The notes under the pieces were generated by a model. It did not search any database, was not told where the DNA came from, and worked only from the letters and a program-made list of their open reading frames with translations. The position numbers and the translations under genes were made by a program. Of a DNA stretch of 64,000 bases, positions 30,842 to 39,106 are shown in pieces (the stretch's first letter is position 1; every line of letters begins with the position of its first letter). Source of the DNA: Microbacteriaceae bacterium 3FA27C10 (lineage in GTDB: Bacteria > Actinomycetota > Actinomycetes > Actinomycetales > Microbacteriaceae); contig SCNI01000007.1 of NCBI GenBank assembly GCA_005502775.1, forward strand, positions 1 to 64,000, written 5' to 3'.

Positions 30842-31944
30842 CGTTCGTCTCCGCTCTGTTGAGGTGTGGTGCGCGTGCCGCGCAGGCCGCCGAGGCCGAG
30901 GCCGAGGGACCCGGTGCCGGCTCCGGCGGGGCCGGTCTCGTCGACCGGTGCCGGGGTGCCGGTACCGGTCGGCGCCGGTGAACCCAGGTTCGCGAGCGCC
31001 TCGGCCGACGGGGCGAAGAACACCGATCCGGTGACGGCCTCGCTGAAGTCGAGGAGCCGGTCGTGAAGGCCGGGCGGATCGCCGATGAACATGCGTTCCA
31101 GCATCCGCTCGACCACCCAGAGCTCTCGGGAATAGCCGATGAAGTACGTTCCGAAGGTCGCCGTGCCCGGACTCCCGAACGGCATGTTGTCGCGCAGGAT
31201 GTCGTGCTCGACCCCGGCGTCGTCGACGATGGTCGCGAGGGTCTTGTGCGCCTTCTGTCCGGATTCCGCGTCGTCGAGCTCGACGTTGTCGGCCTTCCGG
31301 CGCCCGATGATGGCTTCCTGCTGCTCTGTCGTGAGGGCGTGCCAGGAGGCCAGCGGATGCAGGTACTTCTGTACGACGACATAGCTGCCGCCCGCCGCAG
31401 CGGGGTCCTCCTCCCCGACGAGCGTCGACTCCGGGAGGTGGTGCCCGACGGGGTTCGCGGTGCCGTCCACGAAGCCGAGGAGGTCGCGGGTGTCGAGGTA
31501 GCGGAAGCCGATCGTCTCGTCCGCCACGGCCACGGCGTCGCCCAGCGCCTCCAGCAGCAGGCGCTCGAACTCGTAGCAGAGATCCTGACGGTCGGAGCGG
31601 ATGTGGAACAGCAGGTCACCGGGGGTCGACGGCGCGGTGTGCCGGGCCCCCGTGATGGTCGTGAACTCGTGGAGCTCCCGCGGGAGCGGCAGTCCGGTGA
31701 GGCCGGGCCAGATCGCGGCGCCGATACCGACCGTGCACGTGAACGATGCTCCGAGGTCCCGGAAGCCGACCGTCTTGACCAGGCCGTCCACGTCACTGAG
31801 CACCGAACGCACCGCGTCGAGCGGATCGGAGCCGGGCGCCACCGTCAGCACGAGGAAGACGGCGTGACGGGTCAGCGGGGCATCGATCGTCTGCGGCTCG
31901 ATCGGCACCCGGCCGTCGCCGCTCCTGTTGCCCGGGTCAGCCAT
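30838..31944 (-). CDS. DyP-type haem peroxidase, encapsulin cargo
   Basis: A 368-aa dye-decolourising peroxidase of the bacterial B type: haem motif 'GFVDGTANP' (distal Asp), proximal-His region 'YLHPLASWHAL', 'RKADNVELDD', and 'DNMPFGSPG...TYFIGYSREL'. A Pro/Gly/Thr-rich linker (about 320-350) leads to the C-terminal cargo-loading peptide 'GSLGLGLGGLRG', matching the SLGIGSLKG-type tag that docks to the inside of encapsulin shells. It reduces H2O2 with organic electron donors inside the compartment. The ATG at 31944 has GGGAGG. It overlaps the upstream MmyB-domain gene by 8 bp and the encapsulin gene by 4 bp, forming a three-gene operon. Confidence 0.95.
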   Translation of the reverse strand: MADPGNRSGDGRVPIEPQTIDAPLTRHAVFLVLTVAPGSDPLDAVRSVLSDVDGLVKTVGFRDLGASFTCTVGIGAAIWPGLTGLPLPRELHEFTTITGARHTAPSTPGDLLFHIRSDRQDLCYEFERLLLEALGDAVAVADETIGFRYLDTRDLLGFVDGTANPVGHHLPESTLVGEEDPAAAGGSYVVVQKYLHPLASWHALTTEQQEAIIGRRKADNVELDDAESGQKAHKTLATIVDDAGVEHDILRDNMPFGSPGTATFGTYFIGYSRELWVVERMLERMFIGDPPGLHDRLLDFSEAVTGSVFFAPSAEALANLGSPAPTGTGTPAPVDETGPAGAGTGSLGLGLGGLRGTRTTPQQSGDER

Positions 31945-32545
31945 GGGTCCTCCCTTTCGGAGCGTGGGGTTCGCCCCAGGGGGCGACCGTAACGTGGGGT
32001 TCGCCCCAAGGGGCGACCGTGGAGATCTCCGCCAGGCGCGCGAGCGCGCCACGAGCGTGTTCGTCGGCGGCCCGCCACACGACGAGCGTCTGATCGAATC
32101 GGCGAGGAATGGCCAGCTGCTGATAGCTCAGCCTGAGCGGCCCGACTGCCGTGTCGGAGAAGAGGAAAGTTCCCGGCCCGCCGAGCTCGACGACATCCTC
32201 GGCCCAGAGGGCGGCGAAGGTCGCGCTCCGCTCGGATGCGTCGACGACGAGCTCCTCGAAATCCGAGTCGGATTCATGACGGTCGAGGGACTCCCGGAAG
32301 GCGGTCATGACATGGCCGGCGATCGCCTCCGCGTGGGGGCTCGTCCGCAGGACGTCGGAATCGATGAAGGTCCGCCGCACCAGATTGACTCCTTCGCCGA
32401 ACGATCGGGACACCGCACGGGCCAGCGGGTTGGCCGAGAGAACGGTCAGATGCTTGTCCCGCACGAAGGCCGGGATCTCCGTCCAGGAGTCGATCAGCCG
32501 ACGCACGTCGGCGGGGACGGCTTCATCGCGGACGTCGACCACCAT
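31937..32545 (-). CDS. Stand-alone MmyB-type ligand-binding domain (no HTH)
   Basis: A 202-aa protein matching the C-terminal ligand-binding domain of MmyB/XRE regulators: 'LIDSWTEIPAFVRDKHLTVLSANPLARAV' (compare 'LLEQWSTTPTYVTDRNQNVLAVN' in the full regulator at 33734), 'GVNLVRRTF', 'FEELVVDASERSATFAALWAEDVV' and 'LRLSYQQLAIPRRFDQTLVVW'. The N-terminal DNA-binding domain is absent. The ATG at 32545 has only a weak GGCGGC site. The C-terminus holds a duplicated 'TVAPWGEPH'. It heads the DyP-encapsulin operon and overlaps dyp by 8 bp. It may be a fatty-acid or small-molecule sensor acting by protein contact; this is inference. Confidence 0.75.
   Translation of the reverse strand: MVVDVRDEAVPADVRRLIDSWTEIPAFVRDKHLTVLSANPLARAVSRSFGEGVNLVRRTFIDSDVLRTSPHAEAIAGHVMTAFRESLDRHESDSDFEELVVDASERSATFAALWAEDVVELGGPGTFLFSDTAVGPLRLSYQQLAIPRRFDQTLVVWRAADEHARGALARLAEISTVAPWGEPHVTVAPWGEPHAPKGRTHG
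31963..32020. repeat. 28-bp direct repeat, period 30, inside the MmyB-domain gene
   Basis: Two copies (31963-31990 and 31993-32020) differing at one base. They code for 'TVAPWGEPH' twice at the C-terminus of the domain protein and each contains a ggggttcgcccc palindrome. Confidence 0.88.
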
Positions 32546-32757
32546 GCCGCCACGATAACCAACCACGCACGCCCCTGCGTAGCCCTGCCACGGCCAGCCA
32601 GCCGCTCCTGGGCGCGGCCGCACGGGCGCGGGAGAGCCGGATCACCGGCGGCAGCCGGGACGTCTCGGCGGAAGGAGGGTGGCGCGGGGCCAGGCAACTG
32701 GAGGCCTCCGTCCACAATGATGCAGAGCATGAACAGTCATCAGGAAGCGACCCTCCC

Positions 32758-33600
32758 GTGACGCTCCAGGACGTCGTCGATCCTTTCACCGGCCGCCGGG
32801 GCACCGGGTTCGCCGGCGAGACGATCGAGGCCTCCACCTACGAGTCGATCATGTGCGAGCTGCTGGCCGACGATGCGCACACGCGAAAGCACGCGCTGCT
32901 GGAAGCGCTCTCCCGCCACTGGATCGACCGCGGTCGCGGCGCGCTGATCCGCGCTGTCATCGTCGAGCCGGGGTCGAGCCGCCTCGAGCGGCTCGCCTTC
33001 GGCCGCTTGGTGGGCAGCCTGAAGACCGCCGATCATCGCTTCGTCAAGGAACGCGACGGCATCCTGTACTTCATCGGCCGCCCGGCATTCCACGGCTCGG
33101 CCGCCGACACCGTGCCCGAGGCGATCGTGTCGGCGGCCAGACAGCGCGCCGTCGGGATACGCGCCCAGGGCACCGCGCACTGGGACCGGCGCGGCGACGA
33201 CCTGTCGATCGTCGCCGAGAACGCCCGGCGCGCCGCCGAGATCGCCGGGCGGCTGCCGGATTTCGGTGCCAGCGCCGACATCAGCGAGCTCGGCGCCTGG
33301 ACGCTCCTCGATTCCCTCGCCGCCGAGGGAGGCCAGGTCGGGCTGTTCTCGCCGGCCGCGGTCCGTCTGTGGAACGACAAGAACCGGCTGCAGCTGGAGA
33401 CGGTGGAGGCGTACCTCGACACCTGCGGCCGCGTGCGGGATGCGTGCGAGAGGCTCCACATCCATCGCACGACGCTGTACTACCGCCTGGACAATCTTCC
33501 GATCGAGGTGAAGGAGGCCTTGGACGACGGGCTCAGCCGATCGGCCCTCCATCTCTGCCTCAAACTCCTCCGGTATGGGGAGGCCTCCGGGCTCGCCTGA
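32758..33600 (+). CDS. PucR-type helix-turn-helix regulator
   Basis: A 280-aa regulator. The C-terminal 60 residues ('TVEAYLDTCGRVRDACERLHIHRTTLYYRLDNL') are the PucR C-terminal HTH; the N-terminal 200 residues form a GGDEF-like sensory region typical of CdaR/PucR regulators, without catalytic motifs. GTG start at 32758 with an AGGAAG site; the in-frame alternative upstream is closed by stops. It is divergent from the MmyB-domain/DyP/encapsulin operon (212 bp between starts), so it is a candidate regulator of that operon. Confidence 0.88.
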   Translation: MTLQDVVDPFTGRRGTGFAGETIEASTYESIMCELLADDAHTRKHALLEALSRHWIDRGRGALIRAVIVEPGSSRLERLAFGRLVGSLKTADHRFVKERDGILYFIGRPAFHGSAADTVPEAIVSAARQRAVGIRAQGTAHWDRRGDDLSIVAENARRAAEIAGRLPDFGASADISELGAWTLLDSLAAEGGQVGLFSPAAVRLWNDKNRLQLETVEAYLDTCGRVRDACERLHIHRTTLYYRLDNLPIEVKEALDDGLSRSALHLCLKLLRYGEASGLA

Positions 33601-33733
33601 TTCCGGGCATCGCTCGGACGGCCCGATGTCCGAAACATCACCATGTCTGTCCTCTGAGGGGCTCATGCGAGAGAGCGCTCACACGCAAGACTGGGTCCTA
33701 TCCTCATCCACCGGCTGACGAGGGGACAGACTG

Positions 33734-34684
33734 TTGAGCAGCGTCAGGAGCACGACCCCACTCGGGGAGTTCCTGCGCGCGCGTCGTGAGATCCTGCAAC
33801 CCGAGCAGGCCGGCATCCCCCGGCTGCCCGGTCGCCGCGTGCCCGGCCTCCGGCGCGAGGAGGTGGCGGAGCTGGCGGGCATGAGCCCGGACTACTACCT
33901 GCGCATCGAGCAGGGCCGTGACAAGCGGCCGTCGGAGCAGGTGCTGCTCGCCCTCTCGCGCGCACTCCAGCTGGATGCGGATGGCCGCCAATACCTGCTG
34001 CGGCTCGGGCGCGCACGCCCGTACGTCCGCAACGTCACCGACGGCCGCCCGACCGTAGGCCCCGGGGTCCGGATGCTCCTCGAGCAGTGGTCGACGACCC
34101 CCACTTATGTGACCGACCGCAACCAGAACGTCTTGGCGGTCAATTCCTTGATCGCCCCCTTCGCGCCGAGCCTGAGCGTTCCGGGAACGAACCTCCTCAC
34201 CGGCTCCTTCAACACCTGGGAGGAGATCCGCTCCGGTCTGACCGATTCGGACGAGACCGGCCGCATCGCGGCCGCCTGGGAGACGGCGCTCCGGGAGATG
34301 ACGGAGTCGCTGCGCTACTACGGCGATCCGGAGGACCCGGAACTGCAGGAACTCGTGGGCTCGCTGTCCGCCCGGCACGCCCTGTTCCGCACGATCTGGG
34401 CCGAGTACAACCCGAAGCCGCAGATGTCGGGCGTGAAGAAGGTGCACATCGATCCGCTGGGCTGGATCGACTTCCGCTGGCAGACTCTCGAGGTCCCCCG
34501 CTCCGGCGGGCAGTTCCTGACGACGTTCTTCGGGGACGCCGGGTCACCGGCGGCAGCCGCCATCGCGTATCTCGCCGCGCGGGCGAGCGGTCCCGCGGTC
34601 AGGGTGGTCCCCAGTACCGATCAGGCCTCCGGCACCACCGGCACGGCCGCCCTGAGCGCGGCCAGCGCAGTCCGCGAGGCCTGA
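33734..34684 (+). CDS. XRE-family regulator with MmyB-type ligand-binding domain
   Basis: A 316-aa protein: XRE HTH (about residues 10-85; 'LRREEVAELAGMSPDYYLRIEQGRDKRPSEQVLLALSRAL') and an MmyB-like domain (about 105-280; 'LLEQWSTTPTYVTDRNQNVLAVNSL', 'HIDPLGWIDFRWQTLEVP', 'FLTTFFGDAGSPAAAAIAYL'), which in this family is thought to bind fatty-acid-like ligands. TTG start with GAGGGGA upstream. Its last 64 bp overlap the 3' end of a convergent gene that codes for a second MmyB-type domain. Probably regulates an adjacent oxidoreductase or detoxification gene in response to a hydrophobic ligand. Confidence 0.9.
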   Translation: MSSVRSTTPLGEFLRARREILQPEQAGIPRLPGRRVPGLRREEVAELAGMSPDYYLRIEQGRDKRPSEQVLLALSRALQLDADGRQYLLRLGRARPYVRNVTDGRPTVGPGVRMLLEQWSTTPTYVTDRNQNVLAVNSLIAPFAPSLSVPGTNLLTGSFNTWEEIRSGLTDSDETGRIAAAWETALREMTESLRYYGDPEDPELQELVGSLSARHALFRTIWAEYNPKPQMSGVKKVHIDPLGWIDFRWQTLEVPRSGGQFLTTFFGDAGSPAAAAIAYLAARASGPAVRVVPSTDQASGTTGTAALSAASAVREA

Positions 34685-35166
34685 TCGACCGGTGCGAACG
34701 CGATCAGGAGGTCGTCGGCGTCGCCCGGGAGATGGAGCAGTGTGAAGCTCAGGCCGATCGCGCCCGCGGCCGTCTCGTCGAAGCGGATCGACCCGGTCAC
34801 CCGGCCCTCCAGCTCGGTGCTCGCCCACACTTCGGCGAACTCCCGAGATCTCGTGGAGAGCTCGCCGATGATCAGCTCCACGCCTCGATCGTGGTCGTGC
34901 TCGTCGATCGACTCCCGGAGCATCCCGGCGGTGACCGTGGCCATCTCCGCCCAGCGAGGGTGTTCGCGCTGCTCCGCCGGCCCGAGGAAGGCGAAGCGCG
35001 CGAGGTTCGTGCCGGGAGCGAACCCCGGTGACAGCGACACGGCGAGGGCGGTCGACGCGAGCACGTCCAGCCGTCGGTTGCACAGCACGACCGGAGCCGA
35101 AGCCCATCCCTCGAGGAACTCCTCGGCCCGCGTCTGCAGCCTGGCCCGATCGTCGTGAGCGGTCAT
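34621..35166 (-). CDS. Second stand-alone MmyB-type ligand-binding domain (no HTH)
   Basis: A 181-aa protein aligned end to end with an MmyB ligand domain: 'FLEGWASAPVVLCNRRLDVLASTALAVSLSPGFAPGTNLARFAFLGP', 'LIIGELSTRSREFAEVWASTELEG', 'SIRFDETAAGAIGLSFTLLHLPGD'. There is no HTH and no room upstream for one. The ATG is at 35166. It converges on and overlaps (64 bp) the XRE-MmyB gene, an arrangement where each transcript is antisense to the other's 3' end. It could compete for ligand with the full regulator or form heterodimers; that is speculation. Confidence 0.75.
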   Translation of the reverse strand: MTAHDDRARLQTRAEEFLEGWASAPVVLCNRRLDVLASTALAVSLSPGFAPGTNLARFAFLGPAEQREHPRWAEMATVTAGMLRESIDEHDHDRGVELIIGELSTRSREFAEVWASTELEGRVTGSIRFDETAAGAIGLSFTLLHLPGDADDLLIAFAPVDQASRTALAALRAAVPVVPEA

Positions 35167-35228
35167 GGTTCAACCGTACGGTCGGCCGCGGCGGCGAAGG
35201 TGGTCCCGCTACTCCCAGTCTCGAGGGC

Positions 35229-36275
35229 CTAGGGCGACACCGTCGCCCGACTCGTCTGGAACCGGCGCTGGTATTCCGAGGGGGTGATCCCGAAGCGGCC
35301 GACGAAGGCCCGGCGGAGGGACACCGGGGAGACGTATCCGGTCGCCGACGCCGTCTCCGCCACGGATGCTCCGGCCTCGAGTCGCGCGACGGCCAGATCG
35401 AGCCTGATCGTCGAGACGTATTCGGCCGGGGAGAGTCCGAGCTCATCACGCATCACCCGGGCGAGGTGGCGCGGACTGACGCCCGCATAGTGTGCCAGCT
35501 CGTCCACGGTGTACGCCCGGGTCGGATCGTCATGGATGCGATCGGTCACCGTCTTCGCGACGCTCGAGCGCGGCGGCTTGCCGCGAAGCGACGCGGAGAA
35601 CTGCGACTGACTGCCCGAACGCTTCATGTAGACCAGGAGCAGCTGCGCGACGCTGCGGGCGGCGTCTGCCCCGTAGTCGTCTTCCAGCAGGGCGAGAGCG
35701 AGATCGATTCCGGCCGCCACGCCGGCGGAGCTGTGGTATTTGCCGTCGTGGACGAAGATGGCATCGGCCTTCACCGTCACGGAGGGGAAGGTCGCCGCGA
35801 GCGTGGGGGCGAATTTCCAGTGCGTCGTCGTCGTGCGGCCGTCGAGCAGCCCGACGGCCGCCAGCGCGAATGCCGCCGTGCAGATCGACGCGACGCGGCG
35901 CGACCGGGCGGCGAGCTCCGAGACCGCCGCGAGCAGCCCTTCGTCGAGGAACACCTCGGGAGCCTGCTCGGTTCCCGGAATGATGAGGGTGTCGAGGGCG
36001 TCGATGTCCGCTGCCGCCGCCTGCACGCCGACCGTGATGCCCATCGATGACACGACATCCTTGCCGTCGACGGAGATCGGCACGATCTCGTAGCCGGCGG
36101 TGCGTTGCGACGCCTCGTGGAAGACCTCCGCGGGCCCGACGAAGTCGAGCATCTTGACGCCGTCGAAGAGCAGCACCCCGATGCGGGGTGGCTTCGTCTC
36201 CCGCCTCTGAAGCTCAGCTGAGGAAGCCATGGAGCCGTCTCCGTCCGCGATCACACCGAATTCTGGAATTGCCAC
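35229..36275 (-). CDS. GlxA-type transcriptional regulator (DJ-1/PfpI + AraC)
   Basis: A 348-aa regulator: a DJ-1/PfpI amidotransferase-like domain (about 30-200; 'RIGVLLFDGVKMLDFVGPAEVF', nucleophile-elbow cysteine in 'ASICTAAFALAAVGLLDGR') and a C-terminal AraC double HTH (about 235-340; 'AHYAGVSPRHLARVMRDELGLSPAEYV', 'ATGYVSPVSLRRAFVGRFGITPSEY'). GTG start at 36275 with AGGGAG; an in-frame ATG at 36230 is also possible. GlxA-type regulators control quaternary-amine or aldehyde metabolism in other bacteria; the target here is unknown. It is part of a run of five regulator-type genes. Confidence 0.92.
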   Translation of the reverse strand: MAIPEFGVIADGDGSMASSAELQRRETKPPRIGVLLFDGVKMLDFVGPAEVFHEASQRTAGYEIVPISVDGKDVVSSMGITVGVQAAAADIDALDTLIIPGTEQAPEVFLDEGLLAAVSELAARSRRVASICTAAFALAAVGLLDGRTTTTHWKFAPTLAATFPSVTVKADAIFVHDGKYHSSAGVAAGIDLALALLEDDYGADAARSVAQLLLVYMKRSGSQSQFSASLRGKPPRSSVAKTVTDRIHDDPTRAYTVDELAHYAGVSPRHLARVMRDELGLSPAEYVSTIRLDLAVARLEAGASVAETASATGYVSPVSLRRAFVGRFGITPSEYQRRFQTSRATVSP

Positions 36276-36351
36276 TCCATTAAACTCCCTCGCGCGGCCA
36301 CTGTCGACGGTTTCCGGCTCCGAGCGCCCAAGTGTCCCCGAGAGGGTCAGC

Positions 36352-37161
36352 CTAGGGGCGCTGCGCGGCGAGGTACGCGAGCACCGCGACTCCCACGGTG
36401 TCCGGCTCGGCGAACATCGTGGTGAGGATGTACCCCGGGTAGCCGGGGATGGTGAGGTTCTGGAAGCGCAAGGGGAAGGAACCGAAACCCTCCTGGAAGT
36501 GCTGCGCGACTCCGTCCGACAACGGGCGGGCGTCGTGACGACGCCACACCGTCTCGAACTCGGGATCGGCGGCGGTCAGCTGACTCACGATCTCCGCCAG
36601 TCTCGGGCTGGCCGGGTCGCTGTTGAACCGGAGTGCGGCCGCGAGCTGAGCGGCGGAATCCTCCCAGTCGTCGGCGATCGCCCGGGTGTGAGCATCGAAG
36701 AAGGCGACGACGTTGTTGCCGCCCACGTCGAGGAATCCGTGACCGATCCGGTGCGCGAGGTAGTTGGAGGCGACGATGTCGTGATTGCCGTCGGTGATGT
36801 ACGCGGGGGTGTCCGCCCAGTGCTCCAGCAAGGCGAGAAGATCCTCACCGGGCGCGGCGGAGCGCGGAGGCTCATCCACGTCCGGACCGTAGGCCAGGCG
36901 GAACATGTACTCCATCGCGTGCACGTCGAGCTGGAGGGCCCGCCCGATCGCCGTCAGCACCTGTTCCGACGGCCGCTGATCCCGGCCCTGCTCCAGGCGC
37001 AGATAGTAGTCGGCGCTCACACCGGCGAGCTCCGCGACCTCCCGGCGGCGAAGGCCGGAGACCCGTCGGCCGGGCTCAGGGGCGATGCCTGCATCCGCCG
37101 GCTGCACGAGCCCGCGCCTCGCCCGGAGGTACTCGCCGAGCGCGGATGCACCGATCGCCAC
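36352..37161 (-). CDS. XRE-family regulator with MmyB-type ligand-binding domain
   Basis: A 269-aa protein: XRE HTH (about 8-80; 'RRREVAELAGVSADYYLRLEQGRDQRPSEQVLTAIG') and an MmyB-like ligand domain (about 100-265; 'LLEHWADTPAYITDGNHDIVASN', 'FPLRFQNLTIPGYPGYILTTMFAEPDTVGVAVLAYL'). GTG start at 37161 with GGAGG six bases upstream. It shares domain order with the gene at 33734 but the sequences are clearly different, so they are older paralogues. It lies just downstream of the second tRNA-fMet on the same strand. Confidence 0.9.
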   Translation of the reverse strand: MAIGASALGEYLRARRGLVQPADAGIAPEPGRRVSGLRRREVAELAGVSADYYLRLEQGRDQRPSEQVLTAIGRALQLDVHAMEYMFRLAYGPDVDEPPRSAAPGEDLLALLEHWADTPAYITDGNHDIVASNYLAHRIGHGFLDVGGNNVVAFFDAHTRAIADDWEDSAAQLAAALRFNSDPASPRLAEIVSQLTAADPEFETVWRRHDARPLSDGVAQHFQEGFGSFPLRFQNLTIPGYPGYILTTMFAEPDTVGVAVLAYLAAQRP

Positions 37162-37288
37162 GTGAACCTCCGCACTCGTCGGGAGACGAAAAAATCCGGC
37201 GCAGCTCGGGGCTGCGCCGGATCTTCGCCGAACCGGTCGATCTCCGTTCCCTGGCGGGAACCAACACCGATCTGACCTGGACTTTTCG

Positions 37289-37362
37289 TTGCGGGGACAG
37301 GATTTGAACCTGCGACCTCTGGGTTATGAGCCCAGCGAGCTACCGAACTGCTCCACCCCGCG
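37289..37362 (-). tRNA. tRNA-fMet (CAT), no encoded CCA
   Basis: 74-nt initiator tRNA gene identical to the copy at 26851 through position 73, with the same C1:A72 mismatch. The sequence after A73 is CG and not CCA, so CCA must be added after transcription. Flanks differ completely from those of the other copy. Confidence 0.95.
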
Positions 37363-37403
37363 GCACAAGAATTTACTCTATCACGGGATTCGGATGCTCG
37401 AGG

Positions 37404-38699
37404 TCACACGCCAGGAAAGGTCGCCTCGATGCGCGCCGAGTCGGCGGCCGTGATGCCGGCCTCGTCGGCGAAACCACGCCATCCGGCGATCGCATCGACG
37501 ACCTGGGAGATCACCTCGCCCCGGTCGGGGACCTGGAAGCGATCGGCCACCACGAGCAGATCGTCGCGAGTGATCCGCCCGAACTCGCCGTTCACCGACA
37601 TGAGGTGCTGGTAGGTCCACTGCCCCTGCGGATTGAAGGCGTAGGTGACGTCATAGGCCGGCGCGAGCCGCCACGCGCCCCCGGCCTCGGGAGGATCGAG
37701 CAGGAACGAGAAGTTCTTCGTGTGGTCGTCGCAGTTGCGTGCCAGAACGTTGAACACCATCCGCCGGAACGCCTCCGTGCGCGCCTCGTCGCCGAGCCCG
37801 AGGGCCTGCACGACCTGGAAGTACTGGGCGTAGTCGTGCGTGCCCCGCTGCTTGTAGTCGAGTTCCCCCATCGCGCAGAGGGTCTGCAGGTGCACCTTCT
37901 CCCCCGCGTCTCCCGCGCGGTCGAAGCGCTTCGTCATGAAGTGCGCCCGGCCGCCCTCCTCGAGCAGCCGCGACGGCGACATCGTGATGCCCGCAGCCGT
38001 CGCCATCCGGTAGTAGGCGTATTCGATGCGGCCGTAGCCGGAGCTGCTGCCGAGCTCGGTGTCGGCGCCCACCCCGTCGAGCTTGATCATCCAGTGCTCG
38101 AAGCCCTCCTGCGTGGGCAGCTGCCCCGAGCGCACCTCTCCCGTCGACGGGTTCCACGCGATGATCGCCTTCGCCCGTGCGCCGCCGGCCGAGGTGCCCA
38201 CCTGGATGAGCGTGGAGAGCGCTGCGGCGGCCTCCTGATCGCCCTCGATGCGGCCCGAGAGCGCACTGCGCGCGCCGACCACGAGCTCGGAGAGCTCGAG
38301 CGCCGTGGGCTTGCGCCGCTGCGGGCCACGCGTGGGGCGGAACTCGAGCGCACCCATCCCGCGCCCGCCCAGGTAGGCCAGGCGGTCGAGCGCAGTGATC
38401 GAGCGCCGGTCCACGCCCTGGGAGGCGAGGTACGCCGTCACCAGCGCGTTGCCGAAGTCGTCGGGCAGCGCATCCGCGATGAACGGCGGGAGCCGGTGAT
38501 AGGTGGCCTCGGGGAGCCCCGGGTAGACGCGCACCCGCGGCGACAGCGGCGTGCTGAGGGGGGCGAGCTCCACCCCGGAATCGATCCACGACGGGTCGTA
38601 CTCGAAGGCGAAGGACCCGGAGCGGGCATCGGGGGCGAGCGCACCGACCAGGCGGTCCCAGGCCCGCACCTCGATCACGCCGACGGGTGTGTAGGCCAT
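37404..38699 (-). CDS. hipA: HipA-type serine/threonine kinase toxin
   Basis: A 431-aa HipA-like kinase: N-terminal 'GVIEVRAWDRLVGALA..FAFEYDPSWI' couple-HipA domain, G-loop region 'GTSAGGARAKAIIAWN', 'HWMIKLDG', catalytic 'NCDDHTKNFSFL' (Asp and Asn of the N-x-DDH-x-KN motif) and 'APAYDVTYAF'. In E. coli HipA inactivates glutamyl-tRNA synthetase by phosphorylation; the target here is not known. The ATG at 38699 shares a base with the HipB stop (TGATG); a GTG at 38702 is possible. The protein ends 42 bp before the tRNA-fMet gene on the same strand. Confidence 0.92.
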   Translation of the reverse strand: MAYTPVGVIEVRAWDRLVGALAPDARSGSFAFEYDPSWIDSGVELAPLSTPLSPRVRVYPGLPEATYHRLPPFIADALPDDFGNALVTAYLASQGVDRRSITALDRLAYLGGRGMGALEFRPTRGPQRRKPTALELSELVVGARSALSGRIEGDQEAAAALSTLIQVGTSAGGARAKAIIAWNPSTGEVRSGQLPTQEGFEHWMIKLDGVGADTELGSSSGYGRIEYAYYRMATAAGITMSPSRLLEEGGRAHFMTKRFDRAGDAGEKVHLQTLCAMGELDYKQRGTHDYAQYFQVVQALGLGDEARTEAFRRMVFNVLARNCDDHTKNFSFLLDPPEAGGAWRLAPAYDVTYAFNPQGQWTYQHLMSVNGEFGRITRDDLLVVADRFQVPDRGEVISQVVDAIAGWRGFADEAGITAADSARIEATFPGV

Positions 38700-39106
38700 C
38701 ACTCGGCCTCCGCCGCTCGGACCGTGGCCGGGTCGGCCGCGGTGCCCGCGCTGTCCGCGGCATCCGCGGCAGAGGCGCGCCGTCGCGGCTTCGAGGCCCG
38801 CTGCGGCGCCGCCGAGCGCCGCTCCTGCGCGAGCATCCGCAGTGGGCTCACCGCCACCTCCGGCTGCAGCTCGCCCAGCCAGTCCGTCCGCCCGAGCGCC
38901 CGCACCACCCGCACCAGCGTGGCCACGCTCGAGCCCCGCCCCGCCTCGAGGTTCTTCACCGTGCGCACGCTGACCCCTGCCCGCGCCGCCACCGTGGCCT
39001 GGTCGAGATTCTGCGAGAGCCGCAGCGAACGGATGCCCGCTCCCAGTCGCTCCTCGGACTCCTCGCTCGTGAGCGCGGGCTCACTAGTGAATTTACTCAA
39101 TTCCAT
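38699..39106 (-). CDS. hipB: HipB-type XRE antitoxin
   Basis: A 135-aa protein with an XRE HTH (about 20-75; 'GIRSLRLSQNLDQATVAARAGVSVRTVKNLEAGRG') and a basic, Ala-rich, probably disordered tail (90-135) that is longer than in classic HipB. It binds its own promoter and neutralises the kinase encoded downstream. The ATG at 39106 lies at the edge of an inverted-repeat operator, and the likely -10 (gATAAT) is seven bases upstream, so the mRNA is probably leaderless. Confidence 0.88.
   Translation of the reverse strand: MELSKFTSEPALTSEESEERLGAGIRSLRLSQNLDQATVAARAGVSVRTVKNLEAGRGSSVATLVRVVRALGRTDWLGELQPEVAVSPLRMLAQERRSAAPQRASKPRRRASAADAADSAGTAADPATVRAAEAE

Noticed and set aside
26851-37362. Integrative element with att sites formed by the two tRNA-fMet genes
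   Set aside because: No integrase gene or excision factor is seen near either tRNA, and repeated sequence outside the tRNA body is absent. Kept only as a possible recombination interval.
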